Shown here one piece after another: positions 23,550 through 36,697 of a DNA stretch of 64,000 nt. Within the stretch, counting starts at the first letter, position 1; each line of letters begins with the position of its first letter. A program made the translations under genes and the position numbers. The stretch is from Fennellomyces sp. T-0311. Lineage: Eukaryota > Mucoromycota > Mucoromycetes > Mucorales > Lichtheimiaceae. Location of the stretch: assembly GCA_025266875.1 (NCBI GenBank), contig JALLLT010000017.1, positions 248,001 to 312,000 on the forward strand. Direction: 5' to 3'. The notes beneath the pieces are model-generated. The model did not search any database, was not told the origin of the DNA, and saw only the letters and a program-made list of their open reading frames with translations.

Positions 23550-24438
23550 ATTTATACATGACTATGGGTAAAATTAATCGTGATTCATTGATAAAACTGG
23601 TCCATTGATAAAAGATTTTCAAGCGAAACGGAAGCACACGATGATATATCACAACAAAATCGGACACTGTGTCATAAATAAATGTTGATGTGCCTACGTA
23701 CATTCACTCAGGACATAGCTCCACCTATCGCATTGGGGCAACAGCTGCATGATAAGCAAGTTATCGATAATTGGAAGTAGAATACTGACAACACGGCATG
23801 GCATTTGAGTCTTCTGAGCTGTTTGAGTAAGTGTTGGATTTAGCGGATATCTGTTCATAAATAAAGATACTATATGTATTGCTCGCCTTATCACGTATGA
23901 TAGCACGCGCTTCATACTATAACTGCCAAGTCCTGCTTAACTACTAACGCTTCTTCTATTACCTACGTAATAGATTATTGAATACGGGTTCTCAGTAGCA
24001 AATTACTTATCAACAGGAATTTTTAGCTGAAACGCACTCTACTCACAGAGTATAAGAAGATAAATCATGACTATCGGGGAGACGTGCTGTACTGATTTAG
24101 ACACAAATGTCAAATACCAACAAGACAGGGTCTCTGCCCTTTGCATGATACCACGCTTGAGATTGGATGTGAGTCGCACAGTCATCTTCCACCAATAAAG
24201 TATGTTGCTCCATTTAGCCCAAAGACTCAATAGCAAGATACCTCCCTTGCATATATAACTTTACCTAATAAAACCACTTCTTCCAAATTGCCAGTTTGAC
24301 ATCCTGTGGTTGATTGAAGCGTACATGACGAGTCTAGATATATTACAGTGGTAGCACCTGCTATTAGTTTACATTGTGTAGAAATATACAAAAAAAAGTA
24401 AGTTAGAAGTAAAATAATGATGCTCTACGTGCACTCGT
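23550..24438. other. Intergenic, nothing resolved
   Basis: AT-rich with short frames only on both strands. Confidence 0.5.
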
Positions 24439-26670
24439 CTAGTTATCCTTTTGCACATAGGTTCCGAGCACTTCCAGTGCAGAATCAATATCACTCGTTG
24501 ATCGTATCAACGCACTGTGCGCGACATACATGTCAGGTCGCACGATAACAATTGCCGCTGGTGTCTCTGGTTTGTCCCACATATGCTCTGTCAATCCAAC
24601 ACGCTTTGAAACAGAGTCATGGATATCCCAATGATCCTCGAGCCAAAACACATCTTCAATGCTATCCTCGGGTTCATTTTCCGCATATGATGGGGCGCGA
24701 TTATCATTCGTATGCCATGTCGACTCGATAACAACAGGTTGAACCACTTTGGATGAATAGCTCGCTCTGAGCTTCGTCCAAAAATCACGGGTCCAAGGGC
24801 ATTGCACTCGTCGAGAGGGCCGAGATCCAATCCAGATAATTGCATGTTGTACTCTGCATCCCCTCAAAATGTCACGTATCGTCCGCCGATCCATCCGATC
24901 TGTCAAAATACGTTTGCGCAACAACGCTGACTCGAATAAATATTGTCCTGGCTGGATCAAATCAGTCTTCTTGGTAGGGAAAAGAAGAGGTGACTCCTTT
25001 GGGATTTGAACTCGTAACTGTAGAAAAGCATTGGTTCAAGCTTCTTTCAATCTGAGTATCTATATCTACCTGCATCATTTGAGTCATTGCAAATGTTCTG
25101 ATACGTTCCACCGCCATAATTGCGGACATAACGTAATATCCGATAGTAGCTGTCATTGTGATAATGTTATTATCAGTTCTATCCAAGCCTACGGCACCAC
25201 TTACCGAGTAAATAACTATAGCCAAAGCCTACACGTGTCATTGAACCAGTTGACTTTAGCGTTTGTTCAGCAATAGGCTCACGCTTCATCCATCGAAATA
25301 TCATGTTATTGTCACGTCTTTAAGAAAAAGTTAATTGACGTACCTCAATCGAGTAGGAATCAAGGAGTTTATCAGGATCAGATGACAATCCATTCAAGAC
25401 GAGAGACAGCTTCCAAGCAAGATTATCCGCTAAATATCTGTTTAGCCTTCCTAATACCATCCTCCCATTCATTGACGCTATATCTTACCATCTTGCAATC
25501 CCAAATTCATTCCCTGTCCCCCAACTGGCGAGTGACAATGCGCAGCATCTATTTGATAGAGTGTTAGTTCATGGCAGTACAAATTGATTACTCTTTTTTT
25601 TTTTACCTCCAACCAAGAGGGCACGACGGCGGCGATATCCATTAGCTTTGCGCTCATTCACACGAAATAGTGAGATCCATGTGGGATCCGAGGGTATCAC
25701 TTGAAGGGGGGCAATCCGTTCGGACACAATCTGATGGATCTGACTTAGCGGAACCGTCGTTTCACGCATAACACCGTGTGTGGTGTTGTCATGTTGTTCC
25801 AATTCGTATGGCTCAAGGTTGCATACAATTCGATGATAGTATGGGCCCTTTGGAACGTGTCGACCGAGAGGAATGATTGCACTTGATCCTGATCAAACAG
25901 TTAGCAACCCATTAATTTCAACTCCCTTAATACCGTACCTTTGGGGTGGCTAAATGCACTAACGCGACTGTTCATGAATTTGGATACATCCTTGCCTTGC
26001 AACACAACATCGGCCATTGCAAAGCGAGTGGCTACTGAGTATCCTTCATATGTCCAGCCTTCTGTACACTTGCGCACGACCGAATGAGATCCATCGGCAC
26101 CGATGATATACTTTGCTTGTATCACTTCTGTTGATCCATCTGCCTTTTTCAACACAGCTTCGATGTAATCAGACGATTGGGTATAACTTTCGAGGGCCGT
26201 TTGTCGATGAATGGCGAGTGACTTTTGCTGAAGCAGATCAGCAAAAATAGCTTCGGTTTTGTGTTGCGGCAAGCAAGTCATATGTGGAAATGTAGTATCA
26301 CCCACAGCATCCAATGTGCCAATCTAAGATTTGTTGTCAAAATAATCCTGCGCAACACGCTTTTTTCCTTTGATCCTTACCAGGTACCCTTGATTAAAAG
26401 CCTGGGTGCCTTGTGCCACGACAGCATGCTTCAGGAAATGGTGTGCGATGCCCCGGTTGTCAAGTGTCTCCAGCGTTCGCGATGTCATAAGGATAGCTCT
26501 ACTTTGATCGGTGGGCCCTGCTCCTTTGTCGCATAGATATACGCTGTGTCCCAGGGATACCAGCTATGAATCGTGTTTCAGCTCGTGATCTTGATTTGAC
26601 GGAATATAATTACCTGGTAGGCAAAAAATAGACCCACAGGTCCTGCACCAGAAATAAGAACGTCAAACAT
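24439..26670 (-). CDS. FAD-dependent aromatic-ring monooxygenase, class A (PheA/TfdB/MhpA-like)
   Basis: NAD(P)H- and FAD-dependent hydroxylase. About eight exons. The N-terminus MFDVLISGAGPVGLFFAYQ carries the GxGxxG ADP-binding fingerprint. Further landmarks are QSRAILMTSRTLE, the DG motif GADGSHSVVRK, and the second FAD fingerprint GDAAHCHSPVGGQGMNLG (spliced near 25610) leading to QDADNLAWKLS. The C-terminal third has the thioredoxin-like fold typical of phenol-hydroxylase relatives (CPWTRDFWTKL, AIVIVRPDMYVAHS). All motifs are intact, so it should be active. The substrate cannot be told; a phenolic compound is likely from the family. It is divergent from the paralogue at 28804. Confidence 0.88.
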
Positions 26671-27404
26671 TCGAAAAGTTGTTGAAAAAAAAAAAGCGAA
26701 AGGTGTCCCTATTTATTGGGCGCACAGTTTCGGGTTTCCGATTGCAAACCCGATGAGTCAAATGATCTTCCGATTCATCACGTGGCCCAGATCGACTCCT
26801 CCTTTCTTGTGCTTGCTTCTATGGCAGACTTTAATGTATTCGACTTGGCCACTGAAACCAACCGGGTAGTGACTTTTTTCGCGGTAATTTTGCTGTACCA
26901 AGTGCTGAAGATACGTACTATTTTCATGAAAAGTTGTGTAACATGAGCCCAAAACTATGCACGAAAACCAAGAGTTGTCTTGCCCAAATCGCCTGATCTT
27001 AACATTGTATCTGCTGCGCATCTTGCCTATCCAGTCAATGTATCAGTATCATAGTCGATTTTTACTATATCAGTTCGGTCATCATTACCATGGGTAAAAC
27101 TATTCGGACACTTTCTTCCAAATTGGGCAGTTCCTAGCATTAATTAGTTGAATTTTATTTAGAAGGCTAGTTGACCTGCCCATATAGGTATGTGACCGCT
27201 TCCTTGCGGTACAAATGTATAGATATGTAGTGGAGAGAGCAGATGCCATGTAAGAAAAAACTTTATTGGGCAAAAGACAGACCTGTATGAATAAAAGGCT
27301 GATACAAGGTGAAGGGAGTAAAATGAAGCTATGAAGGCAAAAAAACTGAAAAGAAAAAAGGCGCTTGAGTAATGAGACAGCACATTAAGTGTGATTTTTA
27401 CCTG

Positions 27405-28400
27405 TCAGCGCGGATGTTCGACCTTGTAGGGCTCCTTCGGTTCCGGTTCGTCATCGTCGAACAGTTCATCTCTATGGTTCAGCTTATTGATCTTTCGAAG
27501 GACATGAAAAAGTGCTGACAACGTTTTCTTCCCTTTGCCCATTATTTGAACGCGACAGGCTGTTAAAGATGTAGTCGAGGGCCTGCGGCGCATTTCGTTG
27601 GCCCGGTACTGGTCCAAATGCTTGGAGGAGCTCTCTATATATTGTTCACGTTAATGAACAGGTGACATAGTGCTCTCCAGAGGCTTCCTCCGCACCGCAT
27701 TCGCAATCCTTCAGTGGGTATTAAGGGAGCCAATGTATATACCATTTGGGCAAGCGGTATATATCTTTGGATGAGACTCCAAGGTACAAGGTAGGTCAAC
27801 AAGGCAGTATGACTGGAAGGATCGAATTGACTTGTATTGGGAAAACAGAGATGTCACCTTTCTTGTCGATTGCCGCTGTAACTGGGTTCCTGGAAGGGTT
27901 TAGTTCCCTTACAGCTTGTGATATTGCTTGTAGGGAGGGTTAAGTTTATGTTAACCTCCTCCAATGTGTATTTGCTTGATGTCTGACCATTTCATAAAAT
28001 TGAAAGCTCAACCGCACGAGCCACTGGGGAAACCGGAAGCAATTGAAATCTGGTTACGAGTTGGAGCTGAAGAGTACATGTGGGCAGCTTCATGGAAGGA
28101 ATATCGGCCAATGCCATTGATACCATGGTAGGGAACGTGTGGTGGATTTATTGCGGTTGAGTGCCATTTTAATGCACCCTACTTGTGCTTGTTGCAACTT
28201 GTCCATCTGTGCGGCCGAGAGAGTTGTAATGGCGAGCCCAAACTCAAGGATCGATTTGACAAAAGATAGGTACGTACGTAAGGCTGGTCAAAGACTAACT
28301 CCATATTAGTGGATTCCAAGTTGACGTAGTAGTGCCATGCTTCCAGCTGCCTTATTAATACGCTGATGGATGAGTATATTAGAGCTGATGCCCTGATAGC
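27405..28400 (-). mobile_element. Decayed non-LTR (LINE-like) retrotransposon fragment
   Basis: Minus-strand conceptual translation, broken by stops and frameshifts, gives pieces resembling the reverse-transcriptase thumb and tail of LINE ORF2: RINKAAGSMALLRQLG, YLSFVKSILEFGLAITTLSA, LQQAQVGCIKMALNRNKS and MALADIPSMKLPTCTLQLQL. A C-terminal open stretch at 27405-27617 (TACRVQIMGKGKKTLSALF) may be its end. No intact ORF, target-site duplication or poly-A tail was found. The RT core is missing. Confidence 0.5.
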
Positions 28401-28803
28401 ATTATTTACATATGCAATACACAGCCATGGTCCTTAATACTTTTCATTTGTGCTAAATATCAGAAGAGATTGTGATATTCTTTTAGTGACTTTATTCGAA
28501 AGCAAATGCAGCACACAATGCATGATATTTCAGATCATGTATTGGTACAATTTGTGATAAATACATGGATATCTTTTCATCACACTGAAACTAGTATGCA
28601 GACACCACCGTCTACAGATAATAGTCAAAATGCATGACAAGGAGGTTTCAAAATTAATCATTACCAACCAATCGATCTTGCAACATTCTGGAGCGCACAA
28701 TGCGTTTTGCTTAGAAAGCATGAAATGAATAGCTGTCCGAAACGTGTGTGAAAAAGCAACCTTCCCCCGCAGGCTTGTGACACTCTTTTTCTTTCGCATA
28801 ATT

Positions 28804-31204
28804 ATGACAGAAGAATCATCTTCGGCTGCACAAGGTATCCATGATGTGTTTGTGTGCGGTGCCGGATCGACTGGGATGTACTTTGCATATCAGGTTTGTG
28901 GTACAAAGAGATGTGATTAGGCGGCAAGTCAAGTATTCATGGCCTGAAAAAAAATAGATGAGCCGCATGGGGCACTCTATATATCTTTGCGACGAACGAG
29001 CAAAACAAGGAGAGCAAGAGCACGAAACAACTCTCATGACGACTCGTACACTTGAAATACTTGAAAACCAAGGCATTATTCATCGATTTATGGATCACTG
29101 CGTTCCTTCACAAGGAATACAGTTCCACCTTCATGGCAAAGATGTACGTAAATATTCTATTTCTACTGTATTTTATCGTTTCTCCATTTCAGGTTGGTGC
29201 GATCGATGTCGTCGGCGACATGCCATTTCCACAAATGAGATTCCTGATGCAGGACCAGACGAATGACATTTTCGGCACACTTCTTGACGAACAAAGCTGT
29301 GCGATCCATTGGGGTACCAAGTTGGTCGAATATGAACAGTTTGAGGATTATATCGAGGCGACTGTACGTCATCTGGATGGGAGGGCAAGTAAAATACGTG
29401 CACGTTACATCGTCAATGCCGATGGCGGACAAATTATGGCAGTTCGTAGACTGGCAGATGTCGACTGGCCATGCAAACGGTACACAACAACGGTTCTTTG
29501 TGTCATGGCAGACGTTGTATTCGGCGGTGAAGATCTTCAAAAACTTTCCAAAGGATGCATTCACATCTTTGTGGATAAAAAAGGTAGGTGATATGCTTTT
29601 TTGTCCATTCCATGAAGCTAATAAATTTGAACATAGGGCTGTGTAGTATCATCCCGCTCAAGAATCCAGAGGTTAGCGACAACGGCACTCACAGCAAAGA
29701 AGCAATCCATCGGATCATCATGAACCTTGACCCGTACTATGAAGTGAAGCGTCCTGTTCGACGCTTACAGGGAAGTACAGCTTCTGCCCAAAATGTACGA
29801 GAGCTAATCCCCTTTGATGTATTACAATCTATAATGAGCAATCGTATCAAGCCATTGGATCTGACCGTAGCTGAACTGGTCGATATATCCGTGCGCAATG
29901 CCAATGAGAGGAAAGCTGATGGGTTCCGACATAATCGTGCTTTTTTGATCGGAGGTAGCGCATTGGGACAATGAAACTGCAAAATATGGTATCTAACATT
30001 CTATTGCGTATTCAGCATCAGCGTATAGTAACTCCTTGATGAACGTTCAAGCGATGAATACTGGTTTCCAAGATGGTAGGCACACTTTCCATCAGCACCT
30101 CCATATACCCAAGTACTGACTAGTATCCAGTCGACAATTTGGCCTGGAAGCTTTCTTTCGTGCTTAAGGGATTGTGTCCCAATCCGGAAGGACTACTCAA
30201 ATCATACAGCTTCGAGGTAAGTGATGCTCAAAAAATTGCGCATTACGACCATTGGGCTCACTTATGTAATAGCGAGAAGCTACCGCAGCTACATCTCTTC
30301 TGGCAATCAAGTATTTGGCCAAACTAGGTGCCAATCACAAGGGTACTTTGGGTATGTGTCTACTGTTATCGATATATTATAGATAACAGCTCAAAAGTAA
30401 GATGATACTAACAAATTATTTTGCCACATCTCTCTCAGGAGTAATTGCGCATTATTTGATGGTAATCTTGCTATCAAGTAACAGTATAAAGACTTTCATA
30501 ATGAGAAGCATTCTACAAGTAAGTATGAGCGCGGCCGATTCAGTATCTTTAAATTGATCATGATAATCCACCACTTTTAGTTGAATGTTTCACTACCAAA
30601 AAACTCACCAGCGCTGTGCAAAAAAATTCATGGTCCAATCGAGACAGGCACTTATATTCTGGAGACCAGTTTACTACGCAATCGAATCCTGAAGAGCGAG
30701 ACAAGTACACTGGAGCGAAAGACTCTTCGACAAATCATCAATCATTCGGTTGCTACCAATCCAAGTACTGCTACTTTCACATCAGCCTGTTATACCATTC
30801 TATGGGTTTGCACACGGCCATCAAATTATGACGCATGTCCATGGACAAAGCAGTTTTGGACCAAATTCATGGCTGCAAATTACGCACCCAGAGCAGTACG
30901 TCCGATCGTCATCGAATCAACTTGGCACGTCCAGACATTCACTGCTCCTTCGTTTGCTACAGAAGGCTTTTATGACAACGGAGAAGCATTTTGGATGGAA
31001 GATTGTTGGGACCGATATGACTCGATTTCGACCTGTGCAGGTTTACATTCACACATGTTTGACAAGCCTTCCCCTCCTGCATCCATGGTACTTGTGCGAC
31101 CAGACTTGTATGTCACTTACAGTTTCTTGATCCATTCATCTACCGATATTGACGTGGCACTCTATCACCTCGGTGAATATGTCGGCGTGGTGAAAGCGGA
31201 GTAA
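28804..31204 (+). CDS. Flavin monooxygenase paralogue with degraded FAD motifs
   Basis: Same exon plan and fold as the gene at 24439-26670, with a fully open spliced frame (MTEESSSAAQG to GVVKAE). GxGxxG is kept (CGAGSTG). Other cofactor motifs have changed: the QSRA block reads EHETT, GADGSHS reads NADGGQI, and the second fingerprint GDAAHCHSPVGGQGMN reads GASAYSNSLMNVQAMN, losing the Asp that contacts the FAD ribityl chain. The thioredoxin-like C-terminal part is well kept (CPWTKQFWTKF, MVLVRPDLYVTYS). It is probably a catalytically impaired or repurposed duplicate. The frame is intact, so it is not an obvious pseudogene. Confidence 0.8.
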
Positions 31205-31907
31205 TTACTTTTTGAGAAGGATAACTTGCAAAAACTATGAATATTATAGCAGTGCGTATCGCAACATTAGCTAATTACGTATCATATGGCTTAATAAAAC
31301 CACCTTTTATCTGCATACCCCTAAACCAAGAATCAGCGTTTTCTAGTAGAAAAAGTATGAAGTATGAGTTTTTACTTGGAAGACTAATCGTCCTTCGGGT
31401 TTTCTAGATATCACGAGAGATAGGATCAGTCCAGACAAAGCATTAATCACGCGTTAGAACCACGTTGTTCATTCGTCCATCACGTTTCGGAATCGTTCTT
31501 TTTCATGGCGCACGACAGAATTTAATTCTACGACATAAACATACGCGCGTATCTAGTGTTGTTATACTGAAGTGCCTTTAGTATATAAACTATCCGAACT
31601 ACTATAAGGCGACACTTATATGGGCATAGCGAAAAAAAAGTACAGGGTGACAGTTTCATTGTTTCCCTGGTGTTTGTATAACATGCATGCACGATGTATT
31701 AGATACTGGCTGTCAGCAACATTTTACCCCGAGTTTCATCAGTTGTAACAACCCCTGGTGGCGTCAACAAGTTTACGCCAAGTGACAATTGATATTCAGT
31801 ATAGATAAAGAAATATTTAGTTATCATACAAAAGGTTAGAAGGGCATATGTATAACGACAGTTACATAAAAATACAAATATTACTACAAAAAGGGAGTGG
31901 AAAGGGC
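31205..31907. other. Convergent intergenic region
   Basis: Between the flavoprotein paralogue (plus) and the RhoGAP gene (minus). AT-rich, no coding signal seen. Confidence 0.5.
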
Positions 31908-33131
31908 TTATACAAGCGGTGGTATCTTGGGGTTAACCATGGAACGTGTTCGCCGTCGGCGATCATAAGAGTTTTCTTTGGTCATATGGAGCATTGAAAG
32001 AGCGGGTCGGGAGTCGTTCAGGAAGTGATCCAAATCGTCCATGGAGGTTGACTTTTGTGAGGGAGGATAGCGCTTACGCCTTCGCATGACAACCACGCCA
32101 TAGCTTTTGGGTCTTTTTCGTTGTTGCTGCTGATCTGTTGGTAAAGATGGCGGCGTTGGACTGCGACGATGCTGGGGAGGTGCCACCATAAACGTATGAT
32201 GAGGGCTGACTTGATGCTCATCCATACTGGGACTCGATGCTTCCGACGACCAACGATCTAACAATAACTGATGGTGCTGTATCATCAAGGTCCAAATCTG
32301 TGTCCATCGCGCATTCGCCTGTACAAACTGGTCCAACGCAGCTGCAGGTGATTTTTTGGTCTTGCTGAAAGCGACGGATGAGGGGATATCCTTTAGACGG
32401 TGGTCCAAACCAGTGCAGACCGGGGCAAGGACCACGGCCAACGCCTCCGGGTTCATCATGTTGATATGCTGATATTGTTGAATGTGCGATGCAAGTTGGA
32501 TCATATAATAGAGTAAATGGAAATGGGCGCGGGGCAGAGTGGTCACCAGGTCGGCTAAGGCGTGGATATCCGTCGAGCGCGTGAGGAATCGATGATGGTG
32601 CGTGGTGGGTATTACAGGTTCTGGAAGGCTTCGAAGGTATTTTTTCATAACGCCGGCAATTGCATGGATGTCATAGGTGGATAGATCAACCGTGTGTATT
32701 ATACTATCCAATGCTTGCCACAATTGCTCGACTTCGGATGCGGCACCAGAGAGTCGAAAAATGCCTTCGGTACGTAAACCTGCCACAACAGTTCAGTTTC
32801 AGATGTTGCAGAAAATACTCTTTTTTTTTTTTACCTCGTTCGATAATTTCATTGACACAACGAAACACAGGATCAGGCACGTAAAGGCCGGAGGACGTCA
32901 TTGCACCACGTTCAATCACCGCATGCTCTAACAAGGCGCCAAAGAGACTCTTCTTATTTGTTGTGAGAGAACCTTTGCAAAAGCGTGAATCCAACAAGTT
33001 CTGTCGTGTTGCAAAGGACGGAAGCTACCTTTTTTCGTGGGTACGGAGTGGTACAGAAACTGATACTTGTTTTTGAAAAAAAAGAACGGGTTCTTCTTTT
33101 GTCTCCCACCTTCGATCTCATTACCATTCAT
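31908..33131 (-). CDS. RhoGAP-domain protein
   Basis: GTPase-activating protein for Rho-family GTPases. Three exons; the first starts MNGNEIEGGRQKKN at 33131 and splices over a 54-nt intron into GSLTTNKKSLFGALLEH. The RhoGAP domain runs from YVPDPVFRCVNEII through the arginine-finger block GLRTEGIFRLSGAASEV, then VMKKYLRSLPEPVIP and MMNPEALAVVLAP. A basic Ser/Pro-rich tail (SPTPPSLPTDQQQQ, RRRKRYPPSQK) follows with no other domain. The family target (Rho1, Cdc42 or Rac) cannot be told. Confidence 0.88.
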
Positions 33132-34573
33132 TGATCGAAAAAAAAGGAGAAGGGTGGAGAGAGAGAAAGAGAGAAAAAGCGATACGATTGCCCAAGTTTT
33201 AATATGTCTTTTACAGTTGAGTGTCCAAATAAAGAAAAGAGGTTTCCTTTTCGGATAGCGTGATTTTGTTGCTCTCACCAAATTGGCTTTTCATTGCTTA
33301 TTGCTCCTCCCTATTGCCGTTGAGCTGCTGACTTGAGAACATTGTCCCATTGACATGGTAATTGTTGACATGACAAACTGCACGAGCGACCATTCATTGT
33401 CGAAATGTGCCATTCGCTTCACAACAGAACCATTTTTTTATTTTGCAAGTAGAATATGCAAATAGTCGCCCTACGCGCCAATATCACGGAAGGCGATAAT
33501 AAAAAGGAAAACATGTAGAGTCGTGCAATATACGGCATATGACTAAAACGCGGTTGACCGATGCTACACGTACTTGGCTACAGCCGTTAAAGCACATTGT
33601 ATCGACCACATGATTCTGTTTTATATCACACTAAAGCTGATAATGCACTCTGCATCCATCGGTGATAAATCAAGGGCGTACGCCTGGAGTGGTCACTACG
33701 GCAACTCTTGATCTGGATAGTCCCTTCTTAGCAATTATTCAAGCTCCTCCAAGGCACTGGTTTGCTCCGACAGTCCGTCCATCCACGATTTAAAAAACCG
33801 GTTTCGGGAATTCTGCAATGCGTGGCATCTGATCAAAAATGAGTATGTAAACGTGTATGGTCAGATTCGCTGAAAAAAACAAAAGCGAGCGTTTAGTCCA
33901 AGATGTGGAAGCAAGGAAAGAGATAAGCCAAGGGATGGCTTGTTTCATGCATTGCAGTATGACCCAAATGCTATGATGTAACCATGAAGCCAGAAAACTA
34001 TAAATAATCCAACAGCTTAAAAAGCGCGAATAAAACGTGGCATCATCTTTATGCTGTTACGCTGCATACGTCAGAGGCTTTGACATGGGCGCTGACAACT
34101 TATGAAATTGTGCTACATGCGTTGGCTCTACGCATTCATGCGCTCATGAATGAGGAATCCAATGCCAACCTCAAGGTTGGTGACACTTCCTAGATTAGCT
34201 TATAAGCCGAGAGCAGCGTACAAGAACCTTATTGGGCCTGAACTGCTATTGAATTTCGTTGTGCGACCACTTCACTAAAACTCAAATCCTTTCCTGTATC
34301 GTCGCAAAACAAGCATGTCCGCAGTGATACCACCTGCAATGGCCCGCGTCTGGCGGTATTAGGCCACGGCGATGGAAACATGCAGACATGATCTCGAAGC
34401 AGAGTCCATGGGGAGGCAAAAGAAGCAGAAAGAAAACTGTTTCAGGCAGTTGCGCTGCCATGACATCATGGCCATCCGAATCGGGAGCGGAGTATTACAT
34501 TTCGATCGACTTGGAACTTTTCTCGAGCCAACCTTTCTTCTCTTCTTATTTCCAACACACAACCTGCCTGCGA
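33132..34573. other. Divergent intergenic region
   Basis: Promoters of RhoGAP (minus) and the kinase (plus). A terminal-exon-like minus frame at about 33740-33830 (SRNRFFKSWMDGLSEQ) could belong to a small gene, but no start was found. A longer kinase N-terminus from 34388 is in frame. Confidence 0.4.
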
Positions 34574-36520
34574 ATGTCGGTATTCAATCAAATCAAGAAC
34601 TTCATTCGGAATGGGCGCAACATATCCCTCTCAGGAAGCAACACCGGAAGCGACAACCACAGCGAAGACGGCTTCACGCAAAATGACGTAAAGAAATACG
34701 AGGCAGTCGCTCGGCTCGTGGAAGAGGAGAATTTAGCCAAGCAGCGACTTCCATCCTACGAAGGTCTGGAGCGATACAAGCTGGTGGATAAACTTGGAGA
34801 GTAAGTTATCCTGGCGGCACTGCTCGTAGTTTGCGGTACTGACCCTGATCCCGCTAGTGGTGCGTTCTCCAATGTATTCAAGGCGATTGACCTCGAGACG
34901 AAGGAAAAGGTGGCTGTGAAGGCCGTCCGCAAGTTCGAATTGAAGCCGCAGCAGGTAAGTTGCATGCAGGGAGCCCAGACGGTTTTTCTGACCGCAATGC
35001 CAGAGAGCCAGTGTGTTGAAAGAGGTGCAAATTATGCGCACCATCAAGCATCCATCCATCGTATCGTTGAAAGAGTTTATCGAAACAAAAGGGGTAAAGA
35101 AGGGCACTTTTTTTTGCTGCGACGAGAGCCAGCTGCTGACCAATGGGTTCTAGTACTACTTTTTAATCCTGGAATTGTGCAATGGCGGTGAACTGTTCCA
35201 TCAGATCGTGCGCTTCACGTACTTTAGCGAGGACCTGGCACGGCATTGCGTGCGCCAGGTCGCAGAAGGAATTCAATATCTGCACGAGGAGAAGGGCGTT
35301 GTGCATCGGTAGGAGTTTATTACAAGACCCGTGGAGGCAAGCATGGATATTCATTGCTGGATTGTAGGGATATCAAGCCAGAGAACCTGCTATTCGACCC
35401 AATTCCTCTGGAACCTCGCAAATCCACGCCTCCGCCGACACAGCCCGGCGACGACGATAAGGAAGATGAGGGCGAGTTTGTCGAGGGCGTCGGCGGAGGC
35501 GGCATTGGTCGCGTCAAAATCGCGGATTTCGGGCTGTCCAAGGTGGTTTGGGACCAGCAGACAATGACCCCGTGCGGTACGGTCGGTTATACGGCACCCG
35601 AAATAGTCAAAGATGAGCGTTACTCCAAATCCGTTGACATGTGGGCCTTGGGATGTGTACTGTATACCCTGCTTTGCGGCTTCCCGCCGTTTTACGATGA
35701 AAGCATCCAGGTCTTGACCGAAAAAGTCGCCAAAGGCCAATACACCTTCCTGAGCCCTTGGTGGGATCCCATTTCCCCCGAAGCCAAGGACTTGATTGAG
35801 CATTTACTCTGCATTGATCCCGAGGAACGCTACACGATCAACCAATTCATGAAGCACCCGTGGATGCAAAAGAAGTCGCTTGCCAGTGCTGTTACTGCAG
35901 AAACACCTACCAGCGAAGAGGTTCCCAAGAAAACAGAAAGCCCTGTGCAGCAGCTGACGCCAGTTGAGCTCGAGGGCACCAGCCCCATGCGACCCATGAC
36001 CGATGTTTTGGATATTCCAAAGGCATCTCCTTCAAAGGACCAGCGTCGTCGGGATATCTTCTCCGGCCTGTCCTCCATGAAAGAGATCTTTGACGTATCC
36101 TACGCAGTACATCGTATGGCAGAAGAACGATCGCGGCGGAAAGAAATGCGAAGACGCCAACAGCGCCGCGGTGGCGGACTCGCCAACACCTTATCTAATG
36201 TTTATAGCGACGACGAAGACGCCTACGACGGATTTGACGACGACACTGCATCTTCGTCCAACAGCTCCTCCCACGATGGTGAGACCTTGCGCAGCACTGC
36301 GACGGTGGACTCACGTGGAAACGCACCAAGCAACATGCTTCAGAAGCTTCAGCGTGATCGCGTAGCACAGCATATCCGAGCTGAAAAGCCTATGCCAAAG
36401 AGCGAGCCGAAGCGGTCACCACGCAAGGCGAAGCCAGTGTTCGAACTCAATATGGATAATGCCACGCTCCTCGGCAGACGACGCAACCACCCCCCTCAGG
36501 CTACCAATGACGAAGATTGA
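34574..36520 (+). CDS. CAMK-group Ser/Thr kinase, Rck2/Srk1 (MAPKAP-like) type
   Basis: Stress-responsive kinase; in yeasts Rck2/Srk1 act downstream of the Hog1/Sty1 MAP kinase. The family-specific leader LVEEENLAKQRLPSYEGLERY precedes the kinase domain. Glycine loop DGAFSNVF, VAVKAVRK lysine, HRDIKPENLLFD catalytic loop (split by an intron near 35310-35367), DFGLSK, CGTVGYTAPE and DMWALGCVLYTLLCGFPPF are all present. An acidic/Pro-rich insert of about 40 residues lies between the catalytic loop and DFG. The tail has a basic Arg-rich helix (ERSRRKEMRRRQQRR) and Ser-rich acidic stretches. The start at 34574 (MSVFNQIKNF) was preferred to 34388. Confidence 0.9.
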
Positions 36521-36640
36521 AACCATCCTCTCACGACTCCTTTCTGTATAGTTCCTCAATTTTTTGTATATTTGACTCTTTTTTTTCCCTTTTACTTCAA
36601 ATACAATATTCCCGCAGCACTCTAAGCTGTAGCTGGCCCG

Positions 36641-36669
<29 letters not shown>
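36641..36669. repeat. (TA)n microsatellite
   Basis: About 14-15 uninterrupted TA units between the kinase 3' end and the glucoamylase 3' end. Confidence 0.9.
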
Positions 36670-36674
<5 letters not shown>

Positions 36675-36697
36675 GCGACATGGTTATTACAAAGAAA

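Noticed and set aside
33740..33830. Terminal-exon-like minus frame (SRNRFFKSWMDGLSEQ)
   Set aside because: No convincing start or upstream exon; could be chance.
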